Origin: Macrobrachium rosenbergii
Lineage: Eukaryota > Arthropoda > Malacostraca > Decapoda > Palaemonidae
NCBI RefSeq assembly: GCF_040412425.1
Contig: NC_089749.1
Coordinates: forward strand, 41,940,239 to 42,004,238
Direction: 5' to 3'
Length of the DNA stretch: 64,000 nucleotides
Both the position numbers and the translations under genes were made by a program. Under the pieces are notes generated by a model. That model worked only from the letters and a program-made list of their open reading frames with translations, was not told the origin of the DNA and made no database searches. Numbering within the stretch: the first letter of the stretch is position 1; the number at the start of each line of letters is the position of its first letter. This document shows positions 13,201-25,184 of this stretch, in pieces.

Positions 13201-13622
13201 GCGATGGGGCCTACGCCCAGTGTCTATGAGGGCAGAGTTATGTCGATCTAAGCAGCGAGATGTGCTGGAAGATGAGAGGCCTCGTCACAACCCTCTCCAC
13301 CTGGTGACTGCACACCGAGAGAAGTGGTGCCACCCCCCTCCTTCCTTTTTCATGGAGCAGAGTGACAGTGTCTGGCCAGAGGCAGGGATACAGATTGCCC
13401 CTCAGTGTTGCAAAAGCCCTGCTTGCAGACAACCCACGTGCCACTCGAGGAGCAGATTCAACCAGGACTGCAGTTCATCTTGCAAAACATCGGGGGCGGT
13501 CGGCGTCCAGTGATAGACTTGTCAGCTCTCAGCAAGGTCCTTTTCTAGGGAGATGCTTCAGTTGGTGTTGACCTCCATCAGAGAGGGAGACATCATGGTT
13601 TGGTAAATCTGCAGGACACTTA

Positions 13623-14853
13623 CAGTTGACCCCCCCGCTTATTTGTAGTTCGGTATTCGTGGCTTCATTTATTTGTGGATTTTTCTGTGGAATGTATTTT
13701 TCAATAAATCACAGAAAATTCGGTAATTTGCAGATTTCTTCATAGAGCAGTATCCAATAATTACTGTATTTTCAGGTTATTTTTGTAACTAAATACATAT
13801 TTTATGATAAAAAATGATTTACTGATTTGCAAATATTAGTAAGATTAATAAGATTAAATTATGATAATAATAATACTGTACTGTACCTGTAATAATACAG
13901 GTAATAATAAGTACTAATTTTCAAATATTAATATTAATAAAATTAAATATTAAGATTAAATAATACAGGCAGTCCCCAGTTAATGGCAGACTCTGTTATC
14001 AGCGATCCATTTTACGGCGCTTGTCTAGCGACGAAAATCTGCAATTTTCGGTGCTGAAAATCGCTGATTTCCATTTATCAGTGCCGGTAATTGGGTATTG
14101 CTGCCAATACATACCTAACAGAGGCACTGATATCCGGTTATTGATGCCGATAAGCACCGAAAGTCGGTGATTTTCACTTATTGTCACACTGTCGGAATGG
14201 AACCCCTGCCGATAACTGGGGACTACCTTATATGCTCAGAAATTATATGTATTGAACTATTAAAGTGATATTGAAATGATATTAAAGTATTAAAGTGTTT
14301 TAAGATGATACTTTAAGGTATATTTGGTGTTGAACTACAGTCTCCCCCCAGGATTTGTGGGGGATAGGGACCACAAGTACCTGCAAATAGCTGAAGTCCA
14401 CGAATACTTGACACCCCTATAAAAATGCTTGTAACTGCCTATTTTATTAGTTCAAACACCAAAAAAACCCTCTAAAAATGCGTATAACTGCCTATTTTAA
14501 TAGTTTTATCTTAAAAATGTATTTAGTCACGAAAATAATATGAGAAGACAGTAATTAGTGAATATTTCTCTATGAAAATTCTGCGAATAGGCAAATTTTC
14601 TGTGAATAATTTGGATGTATGTTCCACAGAAAAATCCACGAATTGGTGAAATCGCGAATCCTGAACTGCGATTAGGTGGGGGTCGACTGTATTAAAATAG
14701 TCAATTATAAGCATTTTTAGAGGGGGTCTATGTGTTTGAACTATTACAATAGGCAGTTGTAAGCATTTTTAGAGGGCCTGTCAAGTATTTGCAGATTTTA
14801 CCTATTTGCAGGGGGTTGTGGTCCCTATCCCCTGTGAATACTGGGGTCGACTG
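13623..14853. mobile_element. Cluster of nested Tigger-like MITEs
   Basis: The outer ends are TA-CAGTTGACCCCCC at 13621 and GGGGTCGACTG-TA at 14843-14855, which form terminal inverted repeats with TA duplications. Inside are another MITE-like unit at 13966-14230 (ends caggcagtccccagtta and taactggggactacctt) and a further inverted start at 14336 (cagtctccccccaggattt) that pairs with 14853 to give a 518-bp unit, the same size as the MITE at 57312. TIRs of the form CAGTnGnCCC with a TA target are typical of pogo/Tigger-derived MITEs. Confidence 0.7.
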
Positions 14854-14863
14854 TACCTCTATA

Positions 14864-16604
14864 CAGGTAGTGCTCGAGTTACGATAATTCGACTTACGAT
14901 AATTCGCTTTTTACGATGGGATTAGCAATTAATATCGATCGACAATATTTTGAAAATACGTATTTTTAAATTTCGCGGCGACTAGCGCGAGGCAACAACG
15001 TACATTCAGGCAGCGTCACGATTATGCGATACGTTGGCCCGAGAGGCTGGAATAGGTACATTAATTCAATGAGCTGACCTCACTTGCTCTCGTTGTGTCG
15101 GAAGTTAAAATAGGTCAGTTTTCGTTTGCAATTTTTGTGCGTTTGTAAATACAGGTAGTGCACGAGTGACGATAATTCGTCTTACGATAATTCGAGTTTA
15201 CGATGGAGTTAGCAATTAATACCGGTACGACAATATTTAGAAAATATTTTTAAAATTTTGAGCGGGCACAGGCAACAGCGTACACTACAATTGCCGTAGA
15301 ATCAGGCAGCAAGAAAGACCAACTTACAATAGACCAACTTCTTTTTCTCCATCTCTTTATTCCATCTTGTAGTTAAAAAGTAAGAGAATAATAAAAGCAT
15401 TGTTAGTAACCTTATACTCTTGCGAAAATGCGTGCAGCCATAAACAACCAAACGAGACTCTGTTGTTTTGCTAATAACCGAATCGGATAACAACTGTTTT
15501 GCTTGTATTTCAACCATCGTGACGGTTAAACAATTATCGTAGTTATGTTAAAAATGACGTTAAGTACTGATATGTTTTTACACTACCCTTATCCGCTTTT
15601 GGAGAAAAGATCGCAAAGGAAATATATTGCTGCAGTAAATTTAAGCTGCAAGTTGTAGCTGACGCTGAGAAAAGAATGTTCAAGCTGCTAATGACTATAA
15701 ATTATCATACATTGGCAACATGGATGAAACTCGACCACAAATAAAATTGGAAAGTATTTTAATCAAAACTACTGGACATGAAAGAACACATATTACTGCT
15801 GTTTTCACGATAAAAGATACATACGAAAAGCTCGTGGTATGATGATGTAATCAAGAGAAAATAGCGAACGGAATCTTGATTTTTTTGTTTACACAAAACA
15901 AACGGCCAGCCGCCAACGCCATCTACTAACGAAAAAATGGCTAAAATAACTTCACAACGAGACATATTTAAGTTATATTTCGACATAAAACACTTCATAT
16001 AACGAAAAATACATATGTCCCTTATAAATAAAGTATCTAGAGATTCATTTACGCTAACTAGAAGCAAGAAATGCCCTCTGAACCGAGTTAAATGCATCGA
16101 AATAAAGACCGCGTGATCGATTCTGAAACCAAAACATTTGATCGCTATGATCGAATTTATAATGCAAAAGCAGTATAAGAATATTTACGATTGGATACAG
16201 TGTAGTAAAGCATAACTTTTTAAAAGATCCATGGAAAAGATGCACATTCGTTATTTTGATGTTTGTATAATACGGCGTGTTATGTGAAAAATAGAATACA
16301 GTATAATGTAGGCTAGGCTACCGATATGATATACAAAGTGCAGGCCAGGCCTTGTTTGTTATTCAATTTCTCTTTATACTGACTTATCATGTCAGTCTGC
16401 ATTGAACCTGCAGAATTAGCTGACACTAATAATTACTATACCATATATGTATAAAGTATACTGTGTAGTGTAGGCTAGGGTACCATATTTGTATAGATGG
16501 TACTGATTACCCTAGTGTAGGCTAGGACATATTCGAGTTACGATTTTTTCAACAAACGATGGGTTTTTTGGAACCTAACCCCATCGTAAGTAGGGGAATA
16601 CCTG
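14864..16604 (+). mobile_element. Tigger/pogo-like DNA transposon, nonfunctional
   Basis: The ends are CAGGTAGTGCTCGAGTTACG at 14864 and a complementary CATCGTAAGTAGGGGAATACCTG at 16582-16604 (partial match), flanked by TA. A second left end (CAGGTAGTGCACGAGTGACG) sits inside at 15152, so one copy is nested in or duplicated beside another. At 15620-15740 the + strand keeps the psq-like transposase head FKLQVVADAEK. The rest of the transposase is gone. It occupies the gap in the DIRS A reverse transcriptase. Confidence 0.7.
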
Positions 16605-16612
16605 TACCCCTC

Positions 16613-16970
16613 TTGCACAAGGCCTCCAGGAAGTACATACACTTTGTTGCCAAGGGAGTGACCTGCCAGTTCAGGTCTCTCTGTTTTGGCTTAGCGTTGG
16701 CACCCCAAGTCTGCACCAGAATCATCTAGCTGTTCTCCTCATGTACACACTCAAAGGGCATGCAACTGAGGCTGTATCTCTACAGCTGGCTAATCCTGTC
16801 CTCGTCTCAGGAGGAAGCAGAGAGGGCTGGGGGCACATGATCCTGAGCCTGTTGCCAGACACGGCATAGTAGTCAACCTGCACAAGTTTGAGTTGACCTC
16901 CAAGAAGAACATCAAGTACCTGGTGATGAAAATAGACACGGAGATGGCTAGGGCCTTCCCGCCGCAGGAG
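16613..16970 (+). pseudogene. DIRS A reverse transcriptase, second part
   Basis: It encodes HKASRKYIHFVAKGVTCQF, then SLCFGLALAPQVCTRII and a stop at 16727-16729. In other frames come LRLYLYSWLILSSSQEEAE, where families carry a YLDDW active site (here YLYSW, so both Asp are lost), and then NIKYLVMKIDTEMARAFPP, the usual DIRS segment between palm and RNase H. The first part of this domain is at 13501-13622. Confidence 0.8.
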
Positions 16971-17339
16971 AGAGAAAACAACCAACTGAACACATCCCAC
17001 AACTTTCTGTCCAAGACACCCCAACCTTCAAAGAAGTGGCACATCCTCCTGGACCATCTGGTTTCCCTTAAGAAGCTGGTTCTAAGGAGCAGGACACAAC
17101 TCCAGTGTCTCCAATGGCAGATGAAAGAGACCTGGCAGCAACCGAAGGAGGACTTGTCGTAGCCCATAGAGGTGACCGAGAGAGTAAAGGAAGATCAGAC
17201 ATGGTGGAGGGATCCATTCAACCAGATGTTAAAAGTGCCACTCAGCAAACCTTCCCCAGAGATGCTGGTGTTCTCCCTAAAAGGGGACGCTGCACAACTC
17301 AACAGGAAGTGCGTTTCGGGGATGTGGGGTCCTGAGGAG

Positions 17340-17550
17340 GAGGAGGAGGAGGAGGAGGCATACATCAACTTCCTGGAGATGAAAGCAGCATGGGTGACTC
17401 TCCAGTTCTTCCAACACCACCTAGTAGGTCTCTGTGTTGTCATGATGAATGACAACATGACAGTGGTAGGCCTTGTCAGCAAACAAGATTTCCAATATCT
17501 TTGGGAAAATATGGATGTGTATGCCTTCCCTCTGTTCAGACAACTGTGAA
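17340..17550 (+). pseudogene. DIRS A RNase H relic
   Basis: The frame reads INFLEMKAAWVTLQFF, matching the NxLE-K-A helix of retroelement RNase H. It continues to VVMMNDNMTVVGLVSKQ, where families have a DN-T-V motif. A 24-bp GGA/GAG run at 17335-17358 encoding poly-Glu precedes it. Downstream text at 17590-17640 (PQTEWYADLL) fits the linker before the recombinase. Confidence 0.75.
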
Positions 17551-17939
17551 GGTTACCTAACAGTCTCTACCAGTCCTAGGGCCTTTGGATGACCCTGTTA
17601 GTGCTCCTCTGGCCACAGACTGAGTGGTATGCTGACCTTCTGTGCCTTCTGATAGATGTCCTGAGGGAGCTGCCTCAACCACCTAACCTTCTGGTGCAGG
17701 AGTGCAGTGGAAGGTGCCATAAAAATGCAGCTGCCCTATGGCTTCATTGTTGGAGGCTTTCCAACAATTCTTTAGAAGGAAGAGCATTTTGAGAGACTTT
17801 GCAGCAGCCATCATGGACACCTCAGACCCTCTTCTGTCGAAGTCTTCTTGGGGAAGTGGACAGAGTACTATCGTTGGTGATGTCAGAGGGGTCATGATGC
17901 CCTCAAGATGTTGGTGAAGGGGATAGCAGACTTCATGGT

Positions 17940-18440
17940 CTTTCTCAGGTGAGGTAAGGTCCTTTCAGTGACTGCTATCAAGTGGTAAAGAGCAGCCCTC
18001 ACACAGGTATTCCAGCTGAGGGATATTAACCTGTTGAGATCCTGGGAACTTTCAGCCTATCATCAGGGCCTTCCAGAAGACGTGTCCCATGAGGGAGGTG
18101 CGAGTAACAGAGTGGGACATTACCAAGGTCCTCACAAGCCTGCAGGGAGCCCCTTATGAGTGCTTTGACAGGCCTCAGACAGGGACCTTGCTTTGAAGCC
18201 TGTATTCTTCCTGGCACTTGATTCTGCCAAGAGGGTCAGGGAGTTGCATGGCCTCTCATATCGTCACCCACCCCGAAGGTTGGTCTTCCCTGTCACTGCA
18301 GTACGTAGTCAAGACCGAGGACCCCTCAGTCAGGGCTATAGATTTCTTGGTCGCACATGGGAGGAACCACTCCCTGCTGGTGCTGGAGGTGGGTGTGTGG
18401 AAACAAGCACCAGACCACTACCTCCCTCTACTTGAGGGAT
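17940..18440 (+). pseudogene. DIRS A tyrosine recombinase relic
   Basis: At 18193-18270 the frame gives KPVFFLALDSAKRVRELHGL, the box I region of DIRS tyrosine recombinases, where the Arg of 'S-RRVSELHAL' is a catalytic residue. Upstream pieces match the core-binding domain (QVFQLRDINLLRSWEL). In a shifted frame, YVVKTEDPSVRA follows. The C-terminal HxxR and Tyr region is not recognisable. Confidence 0.7.
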
Positions 18441-18719
18441 TTAGCTGACAAATCTTTTAACACTAACACTTTGGACCCATCACATTGTGCCCCCCCCCTC
18501 CCTGAAAGGGGGCCCATCACAGGGGACATGCCATTAGTGCGTTGAGATGTAGTGGTGAGTACAGGACAGGCGTCCTAATGTTACTTTTCATGGCTAGGCC
18601 TGTTCCCATGTTGACCTGAAGGCAGTGCCATGAAGTAATTCCCTCATACACTGGGCACGTCCATTGGGGAGTAGCAGGGACAGATAGATCGTCCTCCTGC
18701 CTAAGAGTCGGTTTCAATT

Positions 18720-18850
18720 TATGAAAACGTAGGTTTGTATTCCTGTCAGAACAAGTGGCAAGTTTTTAAAGTAATTTGTATTTTTCCTAGGATACAAACC
18801 TATGCTCTCATAAGGTTATTTCACCCATCTCAGCTGCCTCTCCAGTTGTC
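18720..18850 (+). repeat. Inverted DIRS-like terminal module
   Basis: Related phrases face each other: acgtaggtttgtatt at 18728 and gatacaaacctatgctc at 18790, separated by aaagtaatttgtatttttcct. The same architecture occurs at 51785-52145 and 54000-54310. By position after the recombinase relic it is best read as the internal complementary region or right terminal repeat of copy A. Confidence 0.5.
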
Positions 18851-19079
18851 GATCTATTCCCAGCAAGGGCGTAGGATTGGGCATAGTGACGTATTCATGT
18901 GGTGGACTAACTAGGCCTTCTGAGGTCGTGAAGGCACGGGCCAAGGTGATAGGACTTTGCTTTTCAGTCAATGACAGCTGAAGCACGTCTTGTGCAAGAA
19001 ACTCCCTTTATGAAAGTGTAGGCTTGTATCTCGGGAAAAACACAAATTTCTTTAAAAATGTGTAATTTCTTGTAACTTT

Positions 19080-19700
19080 TTGCTTTTTCTTCAAGTGGAT
19101 GGGACTCTGCTGAATGAGTCTGAAGCTTTGACTGTAGTTGGTGTAATTTTTGACTCGCATTTTAGCATTGGGAATCATTTAATGAAAGTGTCGGCGAATG
19201 CTGAATGGAAGTTAGATATTATACATAAGGCCTCATATATTTTTTACAGTGATAAAATTTTCACAGCCTCTTTTAGGTTATTTGTCCTTCCTTTACTGGA
19301 ATACTGTTCTCTGTTGTGGATGTGTGCTTCTGACAGAGATTTATCTGTTTTAGATAGAGTGGTTCTTGGTAGTAGGTTTCTGTTTCCTAACACCAGCTGT
19401 TATGACTTTGACCATCGACGGATGGTCTCTTGTTTGTCAGTTTTGCATAAGTTTTATAAGTTATCACAATTGATCCCTAATACTCTTTCCTGCCAAGAGA
19501 GACCAGATTTGCTGAACAGCAGCACCATTATGCAGTAAGTATGCCTCGATGTCAAATTTCTCAGTTTCAGAGGTCTTTATTTCTCACACCATTGGACTGT
19601 GGAACAGTTTCCTTGAGAATGTTCTGCTATTAGAACCTCAAAAGTTCACGCAAAAATATCATGCATTAATACCCTAAAACAATTCACCTTGTATTTTACT
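19080..19700 (+). mobile_element. Jockey/CR1-like LINE, 5-prime truncated 3-prime end
   Basis: A single 152-codon frame encodes the thumb and connection region of a non-LTR reverse transcriptase: LTVVGVIFDSHFSIGNHL, then LFVLPLLEYCSLLWMCAS, then SVLDRVVLGSRFLF and DFDHRRMVSCLSVL. These are hallmarks of Jockey and CR1 clade LINEs. The catalytic palm domain and everything upstream are missing, as usual for 5-prime truncation. Past the stop at 19536, degraded coding text continues to about 19680. A short (AAT)n at 19884-19898 may be the 3-prime tail. Confidence 0.8.
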
Positions 19701-19899
19701 AATTTATTTATATTTTTATCTATTTATTATTTTTTCCTTTTCTAATAACTGATCTCTTCTTTCTGCATACCCCATTTTCTTCTGTAACTTATTTCAGATG
19801 AGCGCCATATCCTTTATAAGCTTGAATTTCAAGTCAATGACTCCTGTACATTTGTTCCATATGAAAAGGGTCTATCTTCTGAATAATAATAATAATAGG

Positions 19900-20396
19900 T
19901 CTTATTAAAAAGGATGGCTGTATTATGTGAATTTATCTTATATAGTGTCTTTTCTATCTTCCTTATGATTTGCTTTTCAGGCTCAGCGATGTTAGTCAGC
20001 AACTGGCTGATATTCGTGTTGGAAAAGGATAGTGTGCGGAATATGGGAAGTCTTTTATTAAAATATCCAACCAGAAATCGTTCATCTGGATTCAGGTTCT
20101 ATTTTAGGTACCGTTGACATGTTTCGACCACGTCCAGAGGATGACCAACGAGCTGGTCGAAACATGTCGACGATACCTAAAATAGAACCTGAATTCAGAC
20201 GAACGATTTCTGGTTGGATATTTTAATAAAAGACTTCCCATATTCCAAAAGACACTATCCTTTTCCAACATGAATATCGGCCAGTTGCTGACTAACATCG
20301 CTGAGCCTGAAAAGCGAGTCATAAGGAAGATAGAAAGGACACTATATAAGATAAATTTGCATAATACAGTACAGCCATCCTTTTTAATAAGACCTG
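19900..20396. repeat. 490-bp near-perfect palindrome (hairpin)
   Basis: The left arm (19900-20130) and right arm (20145-20396) are inverted copies with high identity. Outer words are ggtcttattaaaaaggatgg and its complement. The innermost stem is gacatgtttcgacca / tggtcgaaacatgtc around a 23-nt loop. Short microsatellites flank both sides. It may be a foldback transposon or a head-to-head pair of Penelope-type termini; no protein is encoded. Confidence 0.85.
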
Positions 20397-20421
20397 TTTA
20401 AAAGAGGGTCTACTCCTTTCA

Positions 20422-20529
<108 letters not shown>

Positions 20530-20539
20530 TAATAAATGT

Positions 20540-21214
20540 GTGCATGGCTACATCAGAAGCAACCCGACACAAAGAAGATACAGAAGAAGACTGGTTAACA
20601 TCTGGAATGAGAGAAGTAACACCCCTCAAACAGAACAGAGGCTGGCAGACCAAGTAAGGAACATAAAGAAAAAGAACTGGCTCTCCACAACAGAAAGAGA
20701 GGAACTGAAAAGAGAAATAACACCCAGCAACGAAGGACAAGAAGACGAACTGAGAGACAATGACACAGAAAATGACAGGAATGATGAGCTACCAAACAAT
20801 GACACACGAGGAAACACCGAAGATGTAACAGAGAGGTTGGAATGGTTGGAAAAGATCAGACAATGGATGGAGCCAGATACAGAAAGAACAAAGATCCCCT
20901 CCATGAAAACCTACAACACAAAGAAACTAAGGGAAAAAACAAGTGAAGTTAATGAAACAATGAGACTAATCCACACCACCACTATCACAGAAACAAATAA
21001 TCTGGCATATGCAGGAGCAAGACTCTTAGTAGAGCTCATGGGGATACAAACACCAGCTTCACCATCACAACCAACCCAACAGAAACCAAAACAGCAACTG
21101 CCTTGGAAAAGGCACCTTGAAAAACAAATCGTGGTGATGAGATTTGACTTGAGCAAACTGAAAGAGATGGCAGAAAAGAGGCTAAGAAGCAAGAAAACGA
21201 GAGGAACTGAATGA
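20540..21214 (+). pseudogene. Dong/R4-like LINE polyprotein, N-terminal frame
   Basis: A 224-codon open frame rich in Arg, Glu, Thr and Asn. It includes TQRRYRRRLVNIWNER at the start and KTYNTKKLREKTSEVNETM midway, then a proline/glutamine stretch (PASPSQPTQQKPKQQLPWK) and a basic C-terminus. No zinc finger is visible. It is longer than expected by chance and stays in register with the downstream reverse transcriptase frames after small indels. It most likely represents the region upstream of the reverse transcriptase. Confidence 0.6.
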
Positions 21215-21689
21215 GAAATACAAAGTAAAGGAGAAGGGACTAAACAACACAATAGAATATATAAAACAAGAGGCTTAAAGCCAAGGCACATATGATCCAA
21301 TGGTACATGAACAGGAATAAAGGATACCAACAGAACAAACTCTTCGGAACCAACCAGAAAAGACTATACAGCCAACTAAGAGGGGAAGACAACCACTAGG
21401 AAATTCCTGAAACCGAACCAAGTAAGAGACTCTGGGAACACACATGGAGCAATCCAGTATCATACAACGAACATGCAACATGGCTCCAGGAAATCAAAGC
21501 AGAAGAAATGGGGAGAATAAAACAAAGATTCACTGAGATCACAGCAGACACAGTCAGACACCAACTAAAGAAAATGCCCAACTGGAAAGCCCCAGGTCCC
21601 GATGAAGTCCATGGATACTGGCTCAAAAACTTGAAGGCCCTACACCCATGAATAGCAGAACAACTCCAGCATTGTATCATAAACCACCA

Positions 21690-22613
21690 TGTGCCCAAAT
21701 GGGTGACCACAGGGAGAACATCATTAGTACAGAAAGACAAGAACAAGGGAAATATAGCAGGTAACTACAGACCTATCACCTGCCTACCAATAATATGGAA
21801 GTTACTAACAGGTATCGTCAGTGAAAGGCTATACAACTACCTAGAGGACACAAATACCATCCCCTGCCAACAGAAAGGCTGGAGAAGGAAGTGTAGGGGC
21901 ACAAAAGACCAGCTCCTAATAGACAAAATGGTAATGAAGAATAGTAAGAGAAGGAGAACCAACCTAAGCATGGCATGGATTGACTACAAGAAAGTCTTTG
22001 ACATGATACCGCACACGTGGCTAATAGAATGCCTGAAAATATATGGGGCAGAGGAAAACACCCTCAGGTTCCTTAAAAATACAATGCACAACTGGAATAC
22101 AGTACTTACAAACTCTGGGATAAGACTAGCAGAGGTTAACATCAGGAGAGGGATCTTTCAAGGCGACTCACTGTCCCCGCTACACTTCTTAGAGCCAAGA
22201 TTCCCATGACACAAGTACTGCAGAAGATGGATGCTGGGTACCAACTCAAGAAAGGAGGCAACAGAATTAACCATCTGATGTTCATGGATGACATCAAGCT
22301 GTATGGTAAGAGCATCAAGGAAATAGATACCCTAATCCAGACTGTAAGGATTATATCTGGGGACATCAGGATGGAGTTTGGAATAGAAAAATGTGCCTTG
22401 GTCAACATACAAAAAGGTAAAGTAACAAGGACTGAAGGGATAAAGCTACCAGACAGGAATAGCATCAAACACATAGATGAGACAGGATACAAATACCTGG
22501 GAATAATGGAAGGAGAGGATATAAAACACCAAGAGATGAAGGACATGATTAGGAAAGAATATATGCAGAGACTTAAGGTGATACTCAAGTCAAAACCCAA
22601 CGCTGAAACATGA
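21690..22613 (+). pseudogene. Dong/R4-like LINE reverse transcriptase
   Basis: It encodes GNYRPITCLPIIWKLLTGIV, then QLLIDKMV, then MAWIDYKKVFDMIPHTWL (motif A; the catalytic Asp is in WIDY), then RRGIFQGDSLSPL (motif B). After a frameshift near 22206, HLMFMDDIKLYGK at about 22272-22310 holds the FxDD catalytic motif C. The catalytic residues themselves are intact, but the protein is broken by the frameshift and by stops before and after. About 45 residues between motifs B and C appear compressed. Confidence 0.85.
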
Positions 22614-23195
22614 ACGAAAGCCATAAACACATGGGCAGTACCAGTAATAAGATACAGCGCAGGAGTAGTGGAGTGGACGAAGGCTGACCTCTGCAGCATA
22701 GACCAGAAAACTAGAAAACACATGACAATACACAAAGCACTACACCCAAGAGCAAATACAGACAGACTATACATAACACGAAAGGAAGCTGGGAGAGGGC
22801 TACTAAGCATAGAGGACTGCGTCAGCATCGAGAGCAGAGCACTGGAGCACTGGGACAATATCTGAAAACCAGTGAAGATGAGTGGCTAAGGTGTGCATTG
22901 GAAGGAGGACTGATAAAAGTAGATAAAGACCCAGAAATATACAGACAGGAGACTGGAAAACAGAACAGAGGAATGGCACAACAAACCAATGCATGGACAG
23001 TACATGATACAGGCAAAAGAGCTGGCCAGTGATGAAACATGGCAATGGCTATAGGGGGGAAAACTCAAGAAGGAAACAGAAGGAATGCTAACAGCGGCAC
23101 AAGATCAGGCCCTGAGAACCAGATATGTCCAAAGAACAATAGATGGAAATAACATCTCACCTATATGCAGGAAGTGCAATAGGCAAGACGAGACC

Positions 23196-25182
23196 TTAAG
23201 GGTATCGGCGGGGTCAGGGATTAATTTTGAGTGACGGTGTTCAAACTTCTACAGGTGTTACCTCTAGTTTTACTGAAGATGCATACAAAATTTCAGGTGA
23301 ATTGGATGAAAACTTTTTTAACGAATATTTTTTTTTAAACATAACATTTTTGTGTTTTTTTAAGTACATCTCCTTCATTATTTATCATTCAATTTAAAAA
23401 CAAAAGTAATAGCAGAAAGTTTAGTTCCTATCAAATAAAACGGCAAACTCAAAAATCTAATATGTGATGTATGCTATTTTAAAAAAATATTTTAAAAAGT
23501 GTAATAAAAAATACCATAAAATTATATATTAGATCTTGGTAAAAAATTTTTTTAGAAAAAAAAAAATAAATTTGCCCGATGTGTTCTCTCACTATCTTTG
23601 TTCAAATTGCTTTTAGATTTTAAAATCCATTCATAAATAAGGGAGTTTTTGGAATTTGAATGTAGAAAAAGTAAGTTTTGAGAAAATGCAGTTAAAGTTT
23701 TACTAACCATGTATTTTGCTTTTAGAAGCATATAAAGTTTCTTGGAAAAACCTACATGGCACTTGTTCCCCCTCTCTTTTATAAGAGATATATTATTCCC
23801 TCTAAAAAAATATTTATCACTTAAAGAAAATAGTTTATCATATATTATTTTTGGGGATAATCATAGAATGCCACTCGACTCTTGTGCTGCCAGGTTTTTA
23901 GGAGGCTAATGAGCCCCTCCTTCATATCCTCCTTTTGATGTTCTTTGCTTTCTTGAATGCATAGCAGACATTCGTTTCCTGGTCTTCTCTTTCATCTGAA
24001 GGCCTTTCAGGCTTTCTCCTGTTATTTTTTTCTCATAATAGGCAGCAATGAACTTGCTGCATAGCTGATATCATGTTCCAATCTTTATGACCGTGCTATC
24101 ACTCAATTTATTGAGTCCTCAAGCTCACTCCTAAACATAACTTTGTTTGTTGTTGTTACAGATTTTGAAACATATTGTGTATCTTTTTCAAGGCCATAAG
24201 ACGAAAGACAATCCTCTTCGAACGTGGTTTATGCATTCTTCCTTGAGCACTGGATATGGAGTGCCATAAGGACCAGTGCCCTCATTCAAACTGCATACTC
24301 CTTTATATGCTGTCGAATCCCTTCACCAACAAATACTTTATAGTATATGAATTCCCTGTCTAGTGATCTTTGCCACAATGCGAGAGCACCAGCAGCTTCA
24401 ATATCTCCAGAAGCTACGTCAGGGACAGCAATTACATCTTGAAAATGCTCATTCTCTTCCTCCTCCCTCCTCATCATCAGATAACTTCAAAACAAAGTCG
24501 TCGGTGCCATCATCATCATCATCTTGATATAATATTTTGCAAGGGAATAATAGATTTCACTCGAGCGGGCTTCAGTAATAGGAAGTACTTGGCATCTCCT
24601 CAGCACACGTAGTTGGTGGCAACTTGTGAGAAGCCATAACATTAGCTGTGTCTATACTTTTAGCTTCAAGATAAGTTTTGATATTGCGAGAGCTTGCTTC
24701 CTTCGGTTACTAAACTTCTGTTTTGGCATGTTGGTAATATATATAATACACAATTGACGTCCAAAAGTCCGAGGAAGTGTTGCAATGGATTGAAAATAAC
24801 AAATACTGTACACGATTACATCAACGAAATATAAGAATTCTCTCTCGACAACTGGCTCGCAGTATTCAATCCTGGGAAGCGTTGCCATCTCTATCAGGAA
24901 AACATATTGTACGGCATACGAAAAGAATACGCAATGAAAAGAAATAGAAATACCTGAAGAATGAATGCAAAATGAAATAGTAAAACCACCCCTAACCAGA
25001 CCTTTAATTCTCTACTTGGGTGTGGCCTTTAAATTGGCCTTTAAACCGTTTAAAAGGCTTCGTATCGATATTATCTTACGTGTGGCAATGGCCGGGACCC
25101 AGATCTGTGGAAATATGACGATAACTAATTTTCACGAATTTGAGCCAATATCACCAAAATCGCAGGCCGCCGATACCCTTAA
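23196..25182 (-). mobile_element. TTAA-flanked DNA transposon (Kolobok-like), relic
   Basis: TTAA occurs at 23196-23199 and 25179-25182. Between them the element starts GGGTATCGGCGG and ends with the exact complement CCGCCGATACCC. Removing it with one TTAA rejoins the LINE reading frame (DETL then an SECPALAQNQYKRRHD stretch), which proves recent insertion relative to the LINE. On the - strand near 24240-24300 a frame reads YGTPYPVLKEECINHVRRGL, as in transposases with a Mutator-like core that occur in TTAA-inserting elements such as Kolobok. Downstream frames are heavily decayed. A piggyBac assignment is the alternative. Confidence 0.7.
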
Positions 25183-25184
25183 AC

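Larger units (their letters stand above)
13215..18720 (+). mobile_element. DIRS-type retroelement, copy A (split and decayed)
   Basis: Domains occur in DIRS order on the + strand. Reverse transcriptase starts at 13501 (RRPVIDLSALSKVL), is interrupted at about 13622, and resumes at 16613 (HKASRKYIHFVAKG, then CFGLALAPQVCTRII). A connection segment reads MKIDTEMARAFPP (16930-16970). RNase H is at 17360-17550 and a tyrosine recombinase relic at 17950-18440. DIRS elements use a tyrosine recombinase instead of a DDE integrase, so they leave no target duplication. Stops and frameshifts are frequent throughout. The gag region is missing or unrecognisable; at the left a Penelope relic is found instead. 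Confidence 0.8.

Noticed and set aside
20100..20190. Hammerhead ribozyme in the palindrome loop
   Set aside because: The GAAA side and a GGTC stem are present, but the CTGATGA core is not matched, so it is kept only as an observation, not a feature.
20595..23068. Many Ser/Leu/Val-rich - strand frames that look like membrane proteins
   Set aside because: They are antisense shadows of the Dong/R4-like LINE, which explains the + strand.
24515..24530. CATCATCATC run as a CRISPR-like or regulatory repeat
   Set aside because: A short trinucleotide run inside the Kolobok-like relic; no spacer structure.
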